A stretch of 64,000 bases of DNA from Actinokineospora globicatena (GTDB lineage Bacteria > Actinomycetota > Actinomycetes > Mycobacteriales > Pseudonocardiaceae): the NCBI RefSeq assembly GCF_024171945.1, contig NZ_JAMTCR010000002.1:2356001-2420000 (forward strand), in the 5' to 3' direction. Positions 51,586 through 63,840 of this stretch are shown here, piece by piece (the stretch's first letter is position 1; each line of letters begins with the position of its first letter). Under the pieces are notes generated by a model. The model worked only from the letters and a program-made list of their open reading frames with translations. It was not told where the DNA came from and did no database searches. Position numbers and translations under genes: made by a program.

Positions 51586-51820
51586 CCGCCCACCAGGGAA
51601 TCGGCGACTAGCAGTACGTCTGTCCGGCGTGGCGGGGCTGCCTGCTATCGTTCGCGTCAACGGTGGGTGGCACTTCTCCACGCCCGCTCACCATGGCCGC
51701 CCGGGAGACCCGGGTGGCCGCCTCAAGACATGCCAAGTTCGTCAGGTACGTTACGTCCTGATCGTGACGATTCCCCCGGCGGAGTGAACGCCGGCCGGGA
51801 GAACCGGAAGGAGCCCACAG

Positions 51821-52606
51821 GTGGGCAGGCTGGTGCTGGCCGAGGGTGCCGAGAAGTTCGCACCCCCCGGAGTCAAGGACTTTTTCCTCCCGCCGATCTT
51901 CGGCGATGTCACCAAGCCGATGGTGTTGATGGTCCTATCCGTCGTCATCGTCTCGGCGTTCTTCCTCATCACCTCGCGGAACCTCAAGATCGTCCCGACT
52001 CGCTGGCAGTTCGCCGCGGAGTCGGTCTACGACTTCGGCCGCAACAACATCGCGCGTGAGCAGATCGGCTCGAAGGACTTCAAGCCCTTCGTCCCGCTAA
52101 TTCTCACGTTGTTCACCTTCGTGTTGGTGAACAACCTCTACGGGATCATTCCGATCATCCAGTTCCCGACCATGGCGCGCATCGGGTTCCCGCTGGCGCT
52201 CTCGCTCCTGGTGGTCTACCCGGTCTACCACTACGTCGGGTTCAAGCGGCACGGCTTCGTCGGCTACCTCAAGCACGCGACCGTCCCGCCCGGCGCCCCG
52301 ACTGCGATCTACTTCCTGCTTACGCCGATCGAGTTCCTGCAGAAGTTCGTCCTGAACCCGGTCACGCTGGCGATCCGAGTCTTCGCAGCCATGTTCGCGG
52401 GCCACCTCATTCTGCTGGTGTTCACCCTTGGTGGTGAGTACCTGCTCCTGCACGCCGCCGGACCGCTCAAGCCGGTCTCGATCATCTCCTGGGCCTTCGC
52501 CATCGCGATGACCTTCCTCGAGGCGTTCATCCAGGTGCTGCAGGCGTACATCTTCGCGCTGCTGTCGGCCAACTACATCGGCATGGCACTCGCGGAAGAC
52601 CACTAA
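51821..52606 (+). CDS. atpB: F0F1 ATP synthase subunit a
   Basis: Proton-channel subunit of Fo. The 261 residues contain the essential Arg186 in [17 protein letters not shown] and the C-terminal half-channel helix ([20 protein letters not shown]). GTG 51821 follows AAGGAG. It is the first gene of the atp operon; the 235-base upstream region should hold the operon promoter. Confidence 0.96.
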   Translation: MGRLVLAEGAEKFAPPGVKDFFLPPIFGDVTKPMVLMVLSVVIVSAFFLITSRNLKIVPTRWQFAAESVYDFGRNNIAREQIGSKDFKPFVPLILTLFTFVLVNNLYGIIPIIQFPTMARIGFPLALSLLVVYPVYHYVGFKRHGFVGYLKHATVPPGAPTAIYFLLTPIEFLQKFVLNPVTLAIRVFAAMFAGHLILLVFTLGGEYLLLHAAGPLKPVSIISWAFAIAMTFLEAFIQVLQAYIFALLSANYIGMALAEDH

Positions 52607-52668
52607 GGAACACCATCAAGCCCCCGATCCGCGGGTTCCCGCGGACCGAGTTGGAAAGGGATACACAA

Positions 52669-52923
52669 GTGAGCAGTGTTCTTCTCGCTCAGGAAGCCGC
52701 CAGCGCGAACATCAACGCTGGTCTGGCCGCGATCGGCTACGGGCTCGGCGCCATCGGCCCCGGCATCGGCGTCGGTCTGATCTGGGCCGCGGTCATCAAC
52801 GGCACCGCCCGCCAGCCGGAGGCCCAGGGCAAGCTCATGGGCATCGCGTGGACGACCTTCGTGCTCGTCGAGGTGCTCGCCCTGATCGGTCTGGTCGTTT
52901 ACTTCATCGCTTCCGGCGGCTGA
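52669..52923 (+). CDS. atpE: F0F1 ATP synthase subunit c
   Basis: Proteolipid of the rotor ring: 84 residues, two helices, with the proton-carrying Glu68 in [13 protein letters not shown] and the Arg-Gln-Pro loop ([10 protein letters not shown]). This is the ring protein targeted by diarylquinolines in mycobacteria. GTG 52669 has GGAAAGGGA about 7 bases upstream and is preferred over an ATG-like start at 52651. Confidence 0.97.
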   Translation: MSSVLLAQEAASANINAGLAAIGYGLGAIGPGIGVGLIWAAVINGTARQPEAQGKLMGIAWTTFVLVEVLALIGLVVYFIASGG

Positions 52924-52954
52924 TCCAAAGCCCTTCGTTCGTTAGGGAGTCGAC

Positions 52955-53509
52955 GTGGTGAAGTCAGCCGCAGTGCTATTCCTCGCTGAGGACACGCCCA
53001 GCCCGGTGCTGCCGCACATCGCTGAGGTCATCCTCGGCCTGGTGGCCTTCCTGCTCCTGCTGTTCGTGATCTCGAAGTTCGTCTCGCCCAAGTTCGAGGC
53101 GCTCTACACCGAGCGGACCGCGAAGATCGAGGGTGGCATCGAGAAGGCCGAGGCCGCGCAGAAGGAGGCCGAGGCCGCGCTCGTGCAGTACAAGGCGCAG
53201 CTGGCCGAGGCACGGGCCGAGTCGGCGCGCATCCGCGACGACGCCAGGGCCGAGGCCGAGCAGATCAAGGAAGAGCTGCGCGCCCAGGCCCAGGAGGAGT
53301 CCGCGCGGATCGTCGCGCAGGGCCAGGCCCAGCTGGAGGCCCAGCGGGCCCAGATCGTCGCCGAGCTGCGCGCCGAGCTGGGGCGCCAGGCCGTCGAGCT
53401 GGCCAGCCGCATCGTGGGTGAGTCCCTGGAGGACGAGGCCCGCCGCCGCGGCACGGTCGACCGCTTCCTGGCCGATCTCGACTCGGTGTCCGCACCGGCG
53501 AAGCGCTAG
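52955..53509 (+). CDS. atpF: F0F1 ATP synthase subunit b
   Basis: Peripheral stalk: one N-terminal membrane helix (IAEVILGLVAFLLLLFVISK, about residues 23-43), then a long Ala/Glu/Gln/Arg-rich coiled coil to the end. The 184 residues are usual. GTG 52955 with TAGGGAG upstream. Unlike mycobacteria there is no b-delta fusion here. Confidence 0.95.
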   Translation: MVKSAAVLFLAEDTPSPVLPHIAEVILGLVAFLLLLFVISKFVSPKFEALYTERTAKIEGGIEKAEAAQKEAEAALVQYKAQLAEARAESARIRDDARAEAEQIKEELRAQAQEESARIVAQGQAQLEAQRAQIVAELRAELGRQAVELASRIVGESLEDEARRRGTVDRFLADLDSVSAPAKR

Positions 53510-53521
53510 GGGACGTCCTCG

Positions 53522-54358
53522 ATGACCTCAACTGTGACCAGCGCGCTGCACGCAGCCAGCCGGGAAGCCCTCGCCGCCGTCGAGCTCACGCTGCTCGACG
53601 TGCTGGAGGCCACCCCGACCGGCTCGGCGGCGCTGGGCGGCGAGCTGTTCGCCGTCGTCGGCCTGTTCGACCGCGAGATCGGCCTGCGCCGCACGCTGGC
53701 CGACTCCTCGACCGCACCGGAGGCCAGGGCGCGCCTGGTCACCGACCTGCTCACCGGCAAGGTCGGCGTGGACACGCTCAAGGTGCTGACCACCGCGGCC
53801 TCGGCCCGCTGGTCGAGCCCCCGCGAGCTGGTCGACGGCCTCGAGTCGCTCGCGGTCACCGCCCTGCTCGTCGGGGCGGAGCGCGCGGGCAGGCTCGACG
53901 CGGTCGAGGACGAGCTGTTCCGGCTCGGCCGCATCCTGGCCGACCAGAGCGAGCTCGAGCAGGTCCTGTCCAACCGGACCGGTGACCTCGACGGCAAGCG
54001 GGCGCTCGTCCGCGAGCTCATCGGGTCCAAGGTGGACGCGACGACCGAGACCCTGGTGCAGAACCTGGTGGCCCGGCCGCGTGGCCGCCAGCTGGTGCCC
54101 GGGCTCGAGGCGCTCGCCGCCGAGGCGGCGCGGCGCAGGGAGCGGTCGGTGGCCCACGTGGTGTCCTCCGGCGCGCTCTCCGCCGAGCAGCAGGAGCGCC
54201 TGTCGGCGACCCTGCAGCGGATCTACTCGCGGCCCATCGCGCTGCACCTGGAGGTCAACCCCGCCATCGGTGGCGGGTTGGTCGTCCGGGTCGGCGACGA
54301 GGTCATCGACGGCAGCACCTCAGGACAGCTCGACGCGCTGCGGCGTCGGTTCTCCTGA
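53522..54358 (+). CDS. atpH: F0F1 ATP synthase subunit delta
   Basis: Connects the b stalk to the alpha3beta3 head. At 278 residues it is about 100 longer than the E. coli subunit, as in other actinobacteria, with an N-terminal helical bundle and the conserved end ([37 protein letters not shown]). It starts 12 bases after atpF. Confidence 0.95.
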   Translation: MTSTVTSALHAASREALAAVELTLLDVLEATPTGSAALGGELFAVVGLFDREIGLRRTLADSSTAPEARARLVTDLLTGKVGVDTLKVLTTAASARWSSPRELVDGLESLAVTALLVGAERAGRLDAVEDELFRLGRILADQSELEQVLSNRTGDLDGKRALVRELIGSKVDATTETLVQNLVARPRGRQLVPGLEALAAEAARRRERSVAHVVSSGALSAEQQERLSATLQRIYSRPIALHLEVNPAIGGGLVVRVGDEVIDGSTSGQLDALRRRFS

Positions 54359-54402
54359 CCCCTAACTTCCCCCGAAGCAACGAAGTGAGAGCAGGAACTT
54401 TC

Positions 54403-56043
54403 ATGGCGGAGCTGACGATCTCGTCGGACGAGATCCGCAGTGCGATCGAAAACTACGTCTCCAGCTACTCCCCGGACGTCAACCGGGAAGAGGTCGGAAC
54501 GGTTTCCGACACCGGCGACGGCATCGCCCACGTGGAGGGCCTGCCCTCGGCCATGGCCAACGAGCTGCTGGCCTTCCCCGGCGGCATCGTCGGCGTGGCG
54601 CTGAACCTCGACGCGCGCGAGCTGGGTGTCGCGATCCTCGGTGACTACGACAAGATCGAGGAGGGCCAGGAGGTCAAGCGGACCGGCAAGGTCCTCTCGG
54701 TCCCCGTCGGCGACGCCTTCCTCGGCCGGGTCATCGACCCGCTCGGCAACCCGATCGACGGCCTCGGCGAGATCGCCGCGACCGGCGAGCGCGTGCTCGA
54801 GCTGCAGGCGGCCACCGTGGTGCAGCGCCAGCCGGTCGAGGAGCCGCTGCAGACCGGCATCAAGGCCATCGACTCGATGACCCCGATCGGCCGCGGCCAG
54901 CGCCAGCTGATCATCGGTGACCGCAAGACCGGCAAGACCGCGGTCTGCGTCGACACCATCATCAACCAGAAGAAGGCCTGGGCGACCGGCGACCCGAAGC
55001 AGCAGGTCCGCTGCATCTACGTCGCCGTCGGCCAGAAGGGCTCCACCATCGCGGGCGTCAAGTCCGCGCTGGAGGAGGCGGGCGCGCTGGAGTACACCAC
55101 CATCGTCGCCGCCCCCGCGTCGGACTCCGCGGGCTTCAAGTGGCTGGCGCCCTACACCGGCTCGGCCATCGGCCAGGACTGGATGTACCAGGGCAAGCAC
55201 GTCCTGATCATCTTCGACGACCTGACCAAGCAGGCCGAGGCGTACCGCGCGATCTCGCTGCTGCTGCGCCGCCCGCCGGGCCGCGAGGCCTACCCCGGCG
55301 ACGTCTTCTACTTGCACTCCCGCCTGCTGGAGCGCTGCGCGAAGCTCTCCGACGAGCTCGGTGGCGGCTCGATGACCGGTCTGCCGATCATCGAGACCAA
55401 GGCGAACGACATCTCCGCCTACATCCCCACCAACGTCATCTCCATCACCGACGGGCAGTGCTTCCTCGAGTCCGACCTGTTCAACGCCGGTCAGCGCCCG
55501 GCGGTCAACGTCGGCACCTCGGTGTCGCGCGTTGGTGGCGCCGCGCAGACCAAGGCGATGAAGTCGATCTCCGGCACGCTGCGCCTCGAGCTGGCCCAGT
55601 TCCGCGAGCTGGAGGCGTTCGCCGCCTTCGCCTCCGACCTGGACGCCACCTCCAAGGCGCAGCTCGAGCGCGGCACCCGGATGATGGAGCTGCTCAAGCA
55701 GGGCCAGTACTCGCCGCTGCCGGTCGAGGAGCAGATCGTCTCGATCTACGTCGGCACCAAGGGCTTCCTCGACTCGCTCGCCGTCGCCGACGTGCGCCGC
55801 TTCGAGTCCGAGCTGCACGAGCACCTGCGCCACCGCCACGCGGGCGTGCTGGAGGAGATCCGGGTGTCGGGCAAGTTCTCCCCGGACAACGAGGAGCGCC
55901 TGGTCGCCGCGGTCACCGCGTTCAAGGACTCGTTCACCGCTGGGTCCGGCGCCTCGGTGACCGACACCCCCGCGTCCGCGCTCGACGCCGCCGAGGTGGG
56001 TCAGGAGACCGTCAAGGTCAACAAGCCCGCCCCGACGGAGTAG
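54403..56043 (+). CDS. atpA: F0F1 ATP synthase subunit alpha
   Basis: Regulatory nucleotide-binding subunit of F1, 546 residues. P-loop GDRKTGKT at 172-179, the alpha-subunit signature near [17 protein letters not shown], and a C-terminal extension (about 515-546) typical of actinobacteria, where it suppresses ATP hydrolysis. ATG 54403 has AGCAGGA upstream; an in-frame GTG at 54385 is less likely. Confidence 0.97.
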   Translation: MAELTISSDEIRSAIENYVSSYSPDVNREEVGTVSDTGDGIAHVEGLPSAMANELLAFPGGIVGVALNLDARELGVAILGDYDKIEEGQEVKRTGKVLSVPVGDAFLGRVIDPLGNPIDGLGEIAATGERVLELQAATVVQRQPVEEPLQTGIKAIDSMTPIGRGQRQLIIGDRKTGKTAVCVDTIINQKKAWATGDPKQQVRCIYVAVGQKGSTIAGVKSALEEAGALEYTTIVAAPASDSAGFKWLAPYTGSAIGQDWMYQGKHVLIIFDDLTKQAEAYRAISLLLRRPPGREAYPGDVFYLHSRLLERCAKLSDELGGGSMTGLPIIETKANDISAYIPTNVISITDGQCFLESDLFNAGQRPAVNVGTSVSRVGGAAQTKAMKSISGTLRLELAQFRELEAFAAFASDLDATSKAQLERGTRMMELLKQGQYSPLPVEEQIVSIYVGTKGFLDSLAVADVRRFESELHEHLRHRHAGVLEEIRVSGKFSPDNEERLVAAVTAFKDSFTAGSGASVTDTPASALDAAEVGQETVKVNKPAPTE

Positions 56044-56053
56044 GCGGACCGCC

Positions 56054-58416
<2,363 letters not shown>

Positions 58417-58437
58417 GCTAGCCCCGAACACCCGGAA

Positions 58438-58468
58438 CGGGCCGGTGTCCACAGTGGACACCGGCCCG
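58438..58468. terminator. Bidirectional terminator between atpD and the convergent membrane-protein gene
   Basis: A perfect inverted repeat (CGGGCCGGTGTCCAC and complement about a single central base) lies 22 bases after the atpD stop and 12 bases before the end of the convergent gene. It would separate the atp operon from the inserted sigma-factor pair. Confidence 0.82.
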
Positions 58469-58479
58469 CTGCCGTTGGG

Positions 58480-59805
58480 TCACTGCTTGAGCAGACCGTG
58501 GGACTCCGAGCGGCCTTGTGGGTCGCGCAGGTGGATGGTGTGCACCGATGACGGGACGACCGCCGCGTTCGTGCCCACCTCGACCCGGTTGCCCGGGAGG
58601 GCGCCCTCGCCCTCGGCCTCGTAGCTCAGCGCCATTCCCGGGGCCAGGGCGAGGATCCCGGAGTCGCCGGGGAGCACGCAGGCGCCGATGAGGCCGCCGC
58701 CGTCGCGTCGGACCGGTTCGCAGTGCAGCCAGCCGGTGATCGTGTCGTTGGTGTCGCGCAGGGCGAGGAACAGGTCGCTGGTGACGAAGGTGGTCACGAC
58801 CTCCACCGCCACCACGCTGCCGCCGCCCTGCAGGTCCACCACGGCCTGGGCGCCGGTCGGGGAGACGCCCGCGAGCGGGTCGAGCAGGCCCGCCATGGTC
58901 AGCGTCTCGTGGATGTCGTCGCCCAAGCGGCCCGATCTGCTGCCGTTGACCGAGAACACGTCGCCGGGCTTGGTGCGCAGGACGTTCTCCGGCACCGGCT
59001 TGCGCTGCCGGTCGATACCCAGGGCCCACCGCGAGCTGGGCAGCATCGTGAGGGACTGGTCGTAGCCCGCCTTCGCCGGGTCGCCGGTGACCACGCGGAT
59101 GTCCTCGACCGGGCCGGGGCCGTCGGCTTTCCCGAACCACAGGCCGTCGCGCTTGACCATGGGCTTCCAGTCCGTGCGCACGGACCGCTCCGCCGTCGGG
59201 TTGAGCTGCCACCGCGAGGAGATGCTCAGGCTGTCCGCGCCCAGCGCGATGACGTCGCGGTTGAGCGGGCCGTAGACGAACGCGAAGCCCTTAGCCGGGG
59301 TGCCGTAGGGCTGGGGGAAGGAGTTCACCAGGACTGGCTTGGCGCCCACCAGCAAACCGACGACCGACGTGCCCGAGACGCTGCCGCTGGCCCTCGTCAG
59401 CTCGACCTCCTGCGCGACCACGGCCACCTTGCCGCCGTCCGTCGTGCCTGCCCAGTAGACGTGCGGGCGACCCAGGCGGGCGTTGTCCGGCTCGTTGGGC
59501 ATGCCCGCGTCGAAGGCGGCCACGGCGGCGTCCAGGTACGCCTTGTCGCCCGCCAGGTCGCCCCGGGTCGGCGCGGTCAGCATCGGGTTGGCGGCGACGG
59601 CGATCTGGGGTTCGTTCGACCCGGTCACCTCGACGACGACCAGCCCCGCGGCGGCGATGACCACGGCCATGCCGCCCGCCAGGACAGCGCGGCGGCGGGT
59701 GCGGCGCCGCTTGCCGCCGCGCAGGACGGCCGCGGCCAGGTCCGGTGGGGCCTGCAGCCCCTCGGTGGCGTCCCGCAGCGCGCGGGACAGCTCGGTGGTG
59801 TCCAC
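58480..59805 (-). CDS. Membrane-anchored protein paired with SigE-family sigma factor, possible anti-sigma factor, 441 aa
   Basis: A cytoplasmic N-terminus (~50 residues), one membrane helix (AVLAGGMAVVIAAAGLVVVE, about 42-62) and a ~370-residue external region of beta-rich sequence with no recognised catalytic motif. The GTG at 59805 begins one base after the sigma-factor stop, which is the standard arrangement of a sigma factor and its membrane regulator. A frame extending upstream to 60054 is shadow of the sigma gene. The anti-sigma role is inferred from position and topology. Confidence 0.75.
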   Translation of the reverse strand: MDTTELSRALRDATEGLQAPPDLAAAVLRGGKRRRTRRRAVLAGGMAVVIAAAGLVVVEVTGSNEPQIAVAANPMLTAPTRGDLAGDKAYLDAAVAAFDAGMPNEPDNARLGRPHVYWAGTTDGGKVAVVAQEVELTRASGSVSGTSVVGLLVGAKPVLVNSFPQPYGTPAKGFAFVYGPLNRDVIALGADSLSISSRWQLNPTAERSVRTDWKPMVKRDGLWFGKADGPGPVEDIRVVTGDPAKAGYDQSLTMLPSSRWALGIDRQRKPVPENVLRTKPGDVFSVNGSRSGRLGDDIHETLTMAGLLDPLAGVSPTGAQAVVDLQGGGSVVAVEVVTTFVTSDLFLALRDTNDTITGWLHCEPVRRDGGGLIGACVLPGDSGILALAPGMALSYEAEGEGALPGNRVEVGTNAAVVPSSVHTIHLRDPQGRSESHGLLKQ

Positions 59806-59806
59806 C

Positions 59807-60322
59807 TCATCCCCTCGTCTTCTCGTGGGCGGGGTCGGCGAGCAGCTCGCGCAGCCGCGCCACCCCCCGCGCGGTCTGGCTCTTGACCGTCCCCGGCGAC
59901 ACCCCCAGTGCCGCCGCGGTATCGGCTTCCGACAGGTCGTCGAAGAACCGCAGGACCAGCACCACGCGCATCCGCGATGGCAGGGATCCCAGGGCCTTGG
60001 CGACCTGGTCGCGCTCGAGCACCTCGCGTTCGTGACCACCGACCCGCTGCTCACCGGCGTGCTCCAGCGGCGCCTCGCTGACCCGGCGCGACCGCGCCCG
60101 CCAGCGGTTCGCCGACGCGTTGGCCAGCGCGGCCCGCACGTACGGCTCCAGGCCGCCGCGGACCCTGCGGCGCTTGGCGTAGACGCGTTCCAGCACGTCC
60201 TGGAGCAGGTCCTCGGCCGCCGCGCGGTCCCCGCCGCAGAGCAGGTACGCGGTGCGCAGCAGCGCCGTGGACCGGTGCGCCACGAACTCGGTGAACTCGT
60301 CGTCCGGTCTGATCGTGCTCAC
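59807..60322 (-). CDS. SigE-family ECF RNA polymerase sigma factor, 171 aa
   Basis: Compact ECF factor: region 2 (DEFTEFVAHRSTALLRTAYL, DRAAAEDLLQDVLERVYAKR), a short linker and region 4 (LGSLPSRMRVVLVLRFFDDL, TAAALGVSPGTVKSQTARGV). It is the size and type of the actinobacterial SigE family. The start is GTG 60322. It is transcribed away from atpC; its promoter region (60323-60430) is shared with divergent atpC. Confidence 0.93.
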   Translation of the reverse strand: MSTIRPDDEFTEFVAHRSTALLRTAYLLCGGDRAAAEDLLQDVLERVYAKRRRVRGGLEPYVRAALANASANRWRARSRRVSEAPLEHAGEQRVGGHEREVLERDQVAKALGSLPSRMRVVLVLRFFDDLSEADTAAALGVSPGTVKSQTARGVARLRELLADPAHEKTRG

Positions 60323-60392
60323 CCCCTGTGTTCGACTCGATCTGTGCCTGCTTCGACACCGGGCTGGCTGGGACGGTTGTCATGAGGCCGAC

Positions 60393-60398
60393 TAGACT
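60393..60398 (+). promoter_or_regulatory. Candidate -10 element of a separate atpC promoter
   Basis: TAGACT at 60393-60398 lies 32 bases upstream of atpC, and a GAGGAG ribosome-binding site (60420-60425) lies between them. No strong -35 is visible. A local promoter is needed because the sigma-factor pair and a terminator cut atpC off from atpD. Confidence 0.45.
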
Positions 60399-60430
60399 GG
60401 CCGAGAACCGCGAGCTGTGAGGAGATACGC

Positions 60431-60796
60431 GTGGCTGAGATGTCGGTCCAACTGGTCGCCGTGGAACGACGCCTGTGGTCGGGCACCGGCACCTTCGTCG
60501 TCGCGCAGACCACCGAGGGCGAGATCGGGATCCTGCCCGGCCACGAACCCGTCCTGGGGCAGCTCGTGCACGGCGGTGTGGTGAAGATCGTCACCACCGA
60601 CGGCGAGACCATCGTCGCCGCGGTCTACGGCGGCTTCCTGTCGGTCACCGCCGACTCGGTGAGCATCCTCGCCGAGTCCGCCGAGCTCTCCCACGAGATC
60701 GACGTGGACAAGGCCCGCTCGGGCCTCACCGCGCAGGACCCGGACCAGCGCGACCGCGCCGCGGCGAGCCTGCGGGCCGCCGGACAGACAGCCTGA
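60431..60796 (+). CDS. atpC: F0F1 ATP synthase subunit epsilon
   Basis: Small F1 subunit that couples to gamma and restrains ATP hydrolysis. The 121 residues show the N-terminal beta-sandwich ([44 protein letters not shown]) and a short C-terminal helical hairpin, as in mycobacteria. GTG 60431 with GAGGAG upstream. It is separated from atpD by 2.0 kb containing two divergent-strand genes. Confidence 0.95.
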   Translation: MAEMSVQLVAVERRLWSGTGTFVVAQTTEGEIGILPGHEPVLGQLVHGGVVKIVTTDGETIVAAVYGGFLSVTADSVSILAESAELSHEIDVDKARSGLTAQDPDQRDRAAASLRAAGQTA

Positions 60797-60823
60797 TGAC
60801 GGCGTAGCGGGCAGGGGGCGGCC

Positions 60824-61261
60824 GTGGACATCAGCGTGGTGGTCGTCGCGCTCATGGCCGTCGTCCTGCTCGTGCTGCTCCTGCTGGTGGGCCGCCGCGT
60901 CCGCCTCCTGCGCTCCGGCGGCATCCACGTCGCCCTGCGCACCCGCGTCGACGAGTCCGGCAAGGGCTGGGCCTGGGGCGTCGGCCGCTACCACGGCGAC
61001 CAGTTCGCCTGGTTCCGCGCCATCAGTCTCCGCACCGGCCCCGACCGCATCCTGCACCGCGACGGCCTGGAAATCGCCTCCCGCCGCGAACCGGACCACG
61101 TCGAAACCCCCAACCTCCCCTCGGGCTCCCGCGTCCTGCGCTTCGAACCCCCGGGCGGCGGCGCCCCGATCGAGGTAGCCATGGGCCCAGACGCCCTCAC
61201 CGGCTTCCTCTCGTGGATGGAAAGCGCCCCTCCCGGCACCCGCCTCCCGTGGGCTAGCTGA
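60824..61261 (+). CDS. DUF2550 membrane protein, 145 aa
   Basis: One N-terminal membrane helix (VVVVALMAVVLLVLLLLVG), then a cytoplasmic beta-rich DUF2550 domain (GWAWGVGRYHGDQFAWFRAI, EVAMGPDALTGFLSWMESAP). The gene follows atpC in many actinobacteria (28 bases here) and is probably co-transcribed with it. Function is unknown. Its end overlaps the convergent gene by 8 bases. Confidence 0.9.
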   Translation: MDISVVVVALMAVVLLVLLLLVGRRVRLLRSGGIHVALRTRVDESGKGWAWGVGRYHGDQFAWFRAISLRTGPDRILHRDGLEIASRREPDHVETPNLPSGSRVLRFEPPGGGAPIEVAMGPDALTGFLSWMESAPPGTRLPWAS

Positions 61262-61658
61262 CGGCCTGCATCCGCAGCCAGTGCAACACCCACTCGCCCG
61301 TCCGGTCCCTGCTCACCCCGCGCACGTCCTCTTCTGCCAAGGGGGCCGCGACCATGGCGGTAGTGCTGTCGTGCAACTGACCGAACACCAGCGCCCTCGG
61401 CTGCATGGGGTTGTCCTCGACCTCTAGGCACAACGACGCCCTCTTGAGGCTGTCGCGCCACTCCAGCAGCCGCGCGCACGCCCTGGCTCGTTGGCCCGAG
61501 ACGTAGACCTCTGCCCGGCCTGCTCCCACCTCGGTGGCGAACACGTCGACGCTCCCGATCCACAGGGTCGGGTGCCGGTCGACGTGGTCCCGGACGGATC
61601 CGACCAACCTGGTCAACTCGCTCCACAGGCCGGTCCGCGTGTCGAGCACGGTCGTCAT
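61254..61658 (-). CDS. Hypothetical protein, 134 aa
   Basis: Soluble alpha/beta protein of unknown family (TRTGLWSELTRLVGSVRDHV, VDVFATEVGAGRAEVYVSGQ, ending GEWVLHWLRMQAVS). ATG 61658 has GGAGGAAC upstream; longer frames are shadow of the divergent regulator. It probably shares a control region with the HTH-TPR gene at 61899, a common pairing in Pseudonocardiales, so the regulator may control it. Confidence 0.7.
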   Translation of the reverse strand: MTTVLDTRTGLWSELTRLVGSVRDHVDRHPTLWIGSVDVFATEVGAGRAEVYVSGQRARACARLLEWRDSLKRASLCLEVEDNPMQPRALVFGQLHDSTTAMVAAPLAEEDVRGVSRDRTGEWVLHWLRMQAVS

Positions 61659-61898
61659 GCCGGTTGTTCCTCCGCTGGTGTCGTCGGCTCGGTCTTGACC
61701 GAGCCTGCAGCGCGGCAGGCCGCCGAGGCGAGGTCGCGACCCTGTTCCTGTGCCCACAACGAGTCGCGGTTGTCGTCGTGTCACCGGGTTGATATGCCCG
61801 GCATATAGGCCGCGCTTCTTCGCGTGACCTGGCGGCCCCGCCGTTGTTACCGTGGGTACCGGGTCGGCTACCAGGGTCGACGCGCCGAAGGAGTCAGC

Positions 61899-63209
61899 AT
61901 GTGGGGTGACCCGCACGAGCGGCCGGACCCGGGGATCTGGGAACTGCCCGCGATGCGCGCCGCCCTGGCGCGCCGGGACATCACGGCGGTCTACCGGCTG
62001 CTCAAGCGGCACGGGATCTCCCAGCGCCGCATCGCGCTGCTGACCGGTCAGGCGCAGCCCGAGGTGTCGGTGATCGCCCGTGGCAGGCAGGTGATGTCCT
62101 ACGACGTGCTCGACCGGATCGCCGAGGGGATGGGCATCCCGCGCGGGCACATGGGCCTGGCTTACGGCGCACCGGGCGAGCCCGCGGACGAGGCGAGGGA
62201 CGGGGTGGTGGACGTGCCGGATCGACGGGAGTTCATGGGGCTGCTGGCCAAGGTCGCCATGGGGGCGGCGGTGACGGGAGGCGACCTGGCGCTGTTGGCG
62301 AATCCGGCCGTGGCGACGCCGGTTCCGAACCGAGTGGGGGCCACCGAGGTCGGGCAGTTGCGGGATCTGACGCACATGCTGTGGGCGCAAGAGAGGGCCT
62401 TGGGCGGCGGGGCGATGCGGGAGGCTGTCATCGCGCAGCTCGGTTGGGCGCGCGGGTTGCTACGGGCTTCGCACACCGATGTTGTCGGCAGAGCGCTCCG
62501 AGCAGAGATGTCGGACCTGCTGGCGCTGGCGGGATGGGCGTCCCACGATGTCGGCCTACCGGGTGCTGCTTTGCGCTACCTCGGGCAGGCGGTGACAACG
62601 GCGAAGGAAGCCGATGACCCTGTCCGAACCGCTAGCGCGCTAGGAAAGATCGGGCGGGTCTATACCCACCAGCGAAACCTCGATGACGCGCGCGATGTAC
62701 TCGGCCTGAGCCTGGTGGTCGCCGATCCGGCGAGGTCTGGCGAGCTCACCGCTCAGTTGCTGTGCAACCAGGCCCGCGCACACGCTGAGGCGGGTACCGC
62801 CTCCCGAGCCGCCGAATGCCTCTCCCGGGCCGCAGACGCACTCGCCACCCCCGCAGACCAGCCGCTGTCCGCGCCCGACGCGGTCTTCAACCCCACCCTG
62901 CTGGCCAGCGAGCGTGGTCGAGTCCTGACCATTCTCACCATCCACGACCGCCGCCACGCGCCGAAGGCGATCGAGACCCTCACCGCGTCCAACGCACGTC
63001 TCGACCCTTCCCGCACCAAGCGCTTGGCGTTCGGGCTGACCGAGCTGGCTACCTGCCACCTGCGCGGCGGCGACACCGAGACCGGTGTGCGTCTAGGTCA
63101 CCAGGTGGTCGACATGGCGGCGGGCATCCGGTCGGAGCGGCTCGCGGAGCACCTCAAGCTGCTCCGCGCGGCCGCCCACCGCCAGCCCGAGCTGGCCCAG
63201 CGGATCTAG
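61899..63209 (+). CDS. XRE-type helix-turn-helix regulator with TPR domain, 436 aa
   Basis: The N-terminal ~80 residues hold a helix-turn-helix (KRHGISQRRIALLTGQAQPE, YDVLDRIAEGMGIPRGHM). After a linker with a twin-arginine-like DRREFMGLLAKVAMGAA segment come TPR helices (about 150-430). This is a frequent actinobacterial regulator architecture in which the TPR part may bind a small ligand or peptide. ATG 61899 with AGGAG upstream is preferred over an in-frame start at 61824. Its stop overlaps the convergent cobO end by 4 bases. Confidence 0.88.
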   Translation: MWGDPHERPDPGIWELPAMRAALARRDITAVYRLLKRHGISQRRIALLTGQAQPEVSVIARGRQVMSYDVLDRIAEGMGIPRGHMGLAYGAPGEPADEARDGVVDVPDRREFMGLLAKVAMGAAVTGGDLALLANPAVATPVPNRVGATEVGQLRDLTHMLWAQERALGGGAMREAVIAQLGWARGLLRASHTDVVGRALRAEMSDLLALAGWASHDVGLPGAALRYLGQAVTTAKEADDPVRTASALGKIGRVYTHQRNLDDARDVLGLSLVVADPARSGELTAQLLCNQARAHAEAGTASRAAECLSRAADALATPADQPLSAPDAVFNPTLLASERGRVLTILTIHDRRHAPKAIETLTASNARLDPSRTKRLAFGLTELATCHLRGGDTETGVRLGHQVVDMAAGIRSERLAEHLKLLRAAAHRQPELAQRI

Positions 63210-63778
63210 CGTTCGCCGCCCGGCTTCCACAGGACGTCGCCGTCGGGGTTGGCTACGCGGGAGAGGACGAAGAGCAGGTCTGACAGGCGGTTGAGGTATT
63301 TGGCCGCCAGTACGTTCGTCGTCTCCGCCTCGACCTCCACCAGTGCCCACGCCCCCCGTTCCGCCCGTCGTGTCACCGTTCGCGCCGTGTGCAGCAGCGC
63401 GGCCCCCGGAGTGCCCCCGGGCAGGATGAACGACGTCAGCTTCCCCACGCGCTCGTTGAACGAGTCGATCTGCGATTCCAGCCGGGTCACGTAGTCCTCG
63501 GTGATCCGCAGCGGCTCGTACGGGGGGTTCGGGGCGATCGGGGTGCACAGGTCGGCGCCGACGTCGAAGAGGTCGTTCTGCACCGAGCGCAGCAGGTCCG
63601 CGATGTCGGACGGGAGGGCGCCGAGGGCGATGGCGACGCCGATGGCGGAGTTGGCCTCGTCGACGTCGGCGTAGGCGGTCAGGCGGGGGGAGGTCTTGGG
63701 GACGCGGGAGCCGTCGCCGAGCGCGGTGGTGCCGTTGTCGCCGACCTTGGTGTACACGCGGTTGATGCGTACCGACAT
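63206..63778 (-). CDS. PduO-type ATP:cob(I)alamin adenosyltransferase
   Basis: Transfers the adenosyl group of ATP to cob(I)alamin to form coenzyme B12. The 190 residues show the N-terminal YTKVGDNGTTALGDGSRVPK loop that binds ATP, SVQNDLFDVGADLCTP and the C-terminal NRLSDLLFVLSRVAN helix with the conserved Arg/Asp residues. The start is ATG 63778 with a -10-like TAGGCT 7 bases upstream. It lies between the HTH-TPR gene and murA, as in many actinobacteria. Confidence 0.94.
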   Translation of the reverse strand: MSVRINRVYTKVGDNGTTALGDGSRVPKTSPRLTAYADVDEANSAIGVAIALGALPSDIADLLRSVQNDLFDVGADLCTPIAPNPPYEPLRITEDYVTRLESQIDSFNERVGKLTSFILPGGTPGAALLHTARTVTRRAERGAWALVEVEAETTNVLAAKYLNRLSDLLFVLSRVANPDGDVLWKPGGER

Positions 63779-63785
63779 GCGGCCA

Positions 63786-63791
63786 AGCCTA
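63786..63791 (-). promoter_or_regulatory. Candidate -10 element for leaderless adenosyltransferase mRNA
   Basis: On the minus strand TAGGCT ends 7 bases before the ATG at 63778 and no ribosome-binding site is present, consistent with leaderless initiation. Confidence 0.4.
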
Positions 63792-63840
63792 GACCGCCCC
63801 GGCCGTCCGGGACCGGGAGCGCGGGGGCATCATTGCCCCC

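Noticed and set aside
58480..60054. A longer 524-residue version of the putative anti-sigma protein
   Set aside because: The first 83 residues are Cys/Arg/Pro-rich shadow of the sigma-factor gene. The GTG at 59805 is correctly placed one base after the sigma stop.
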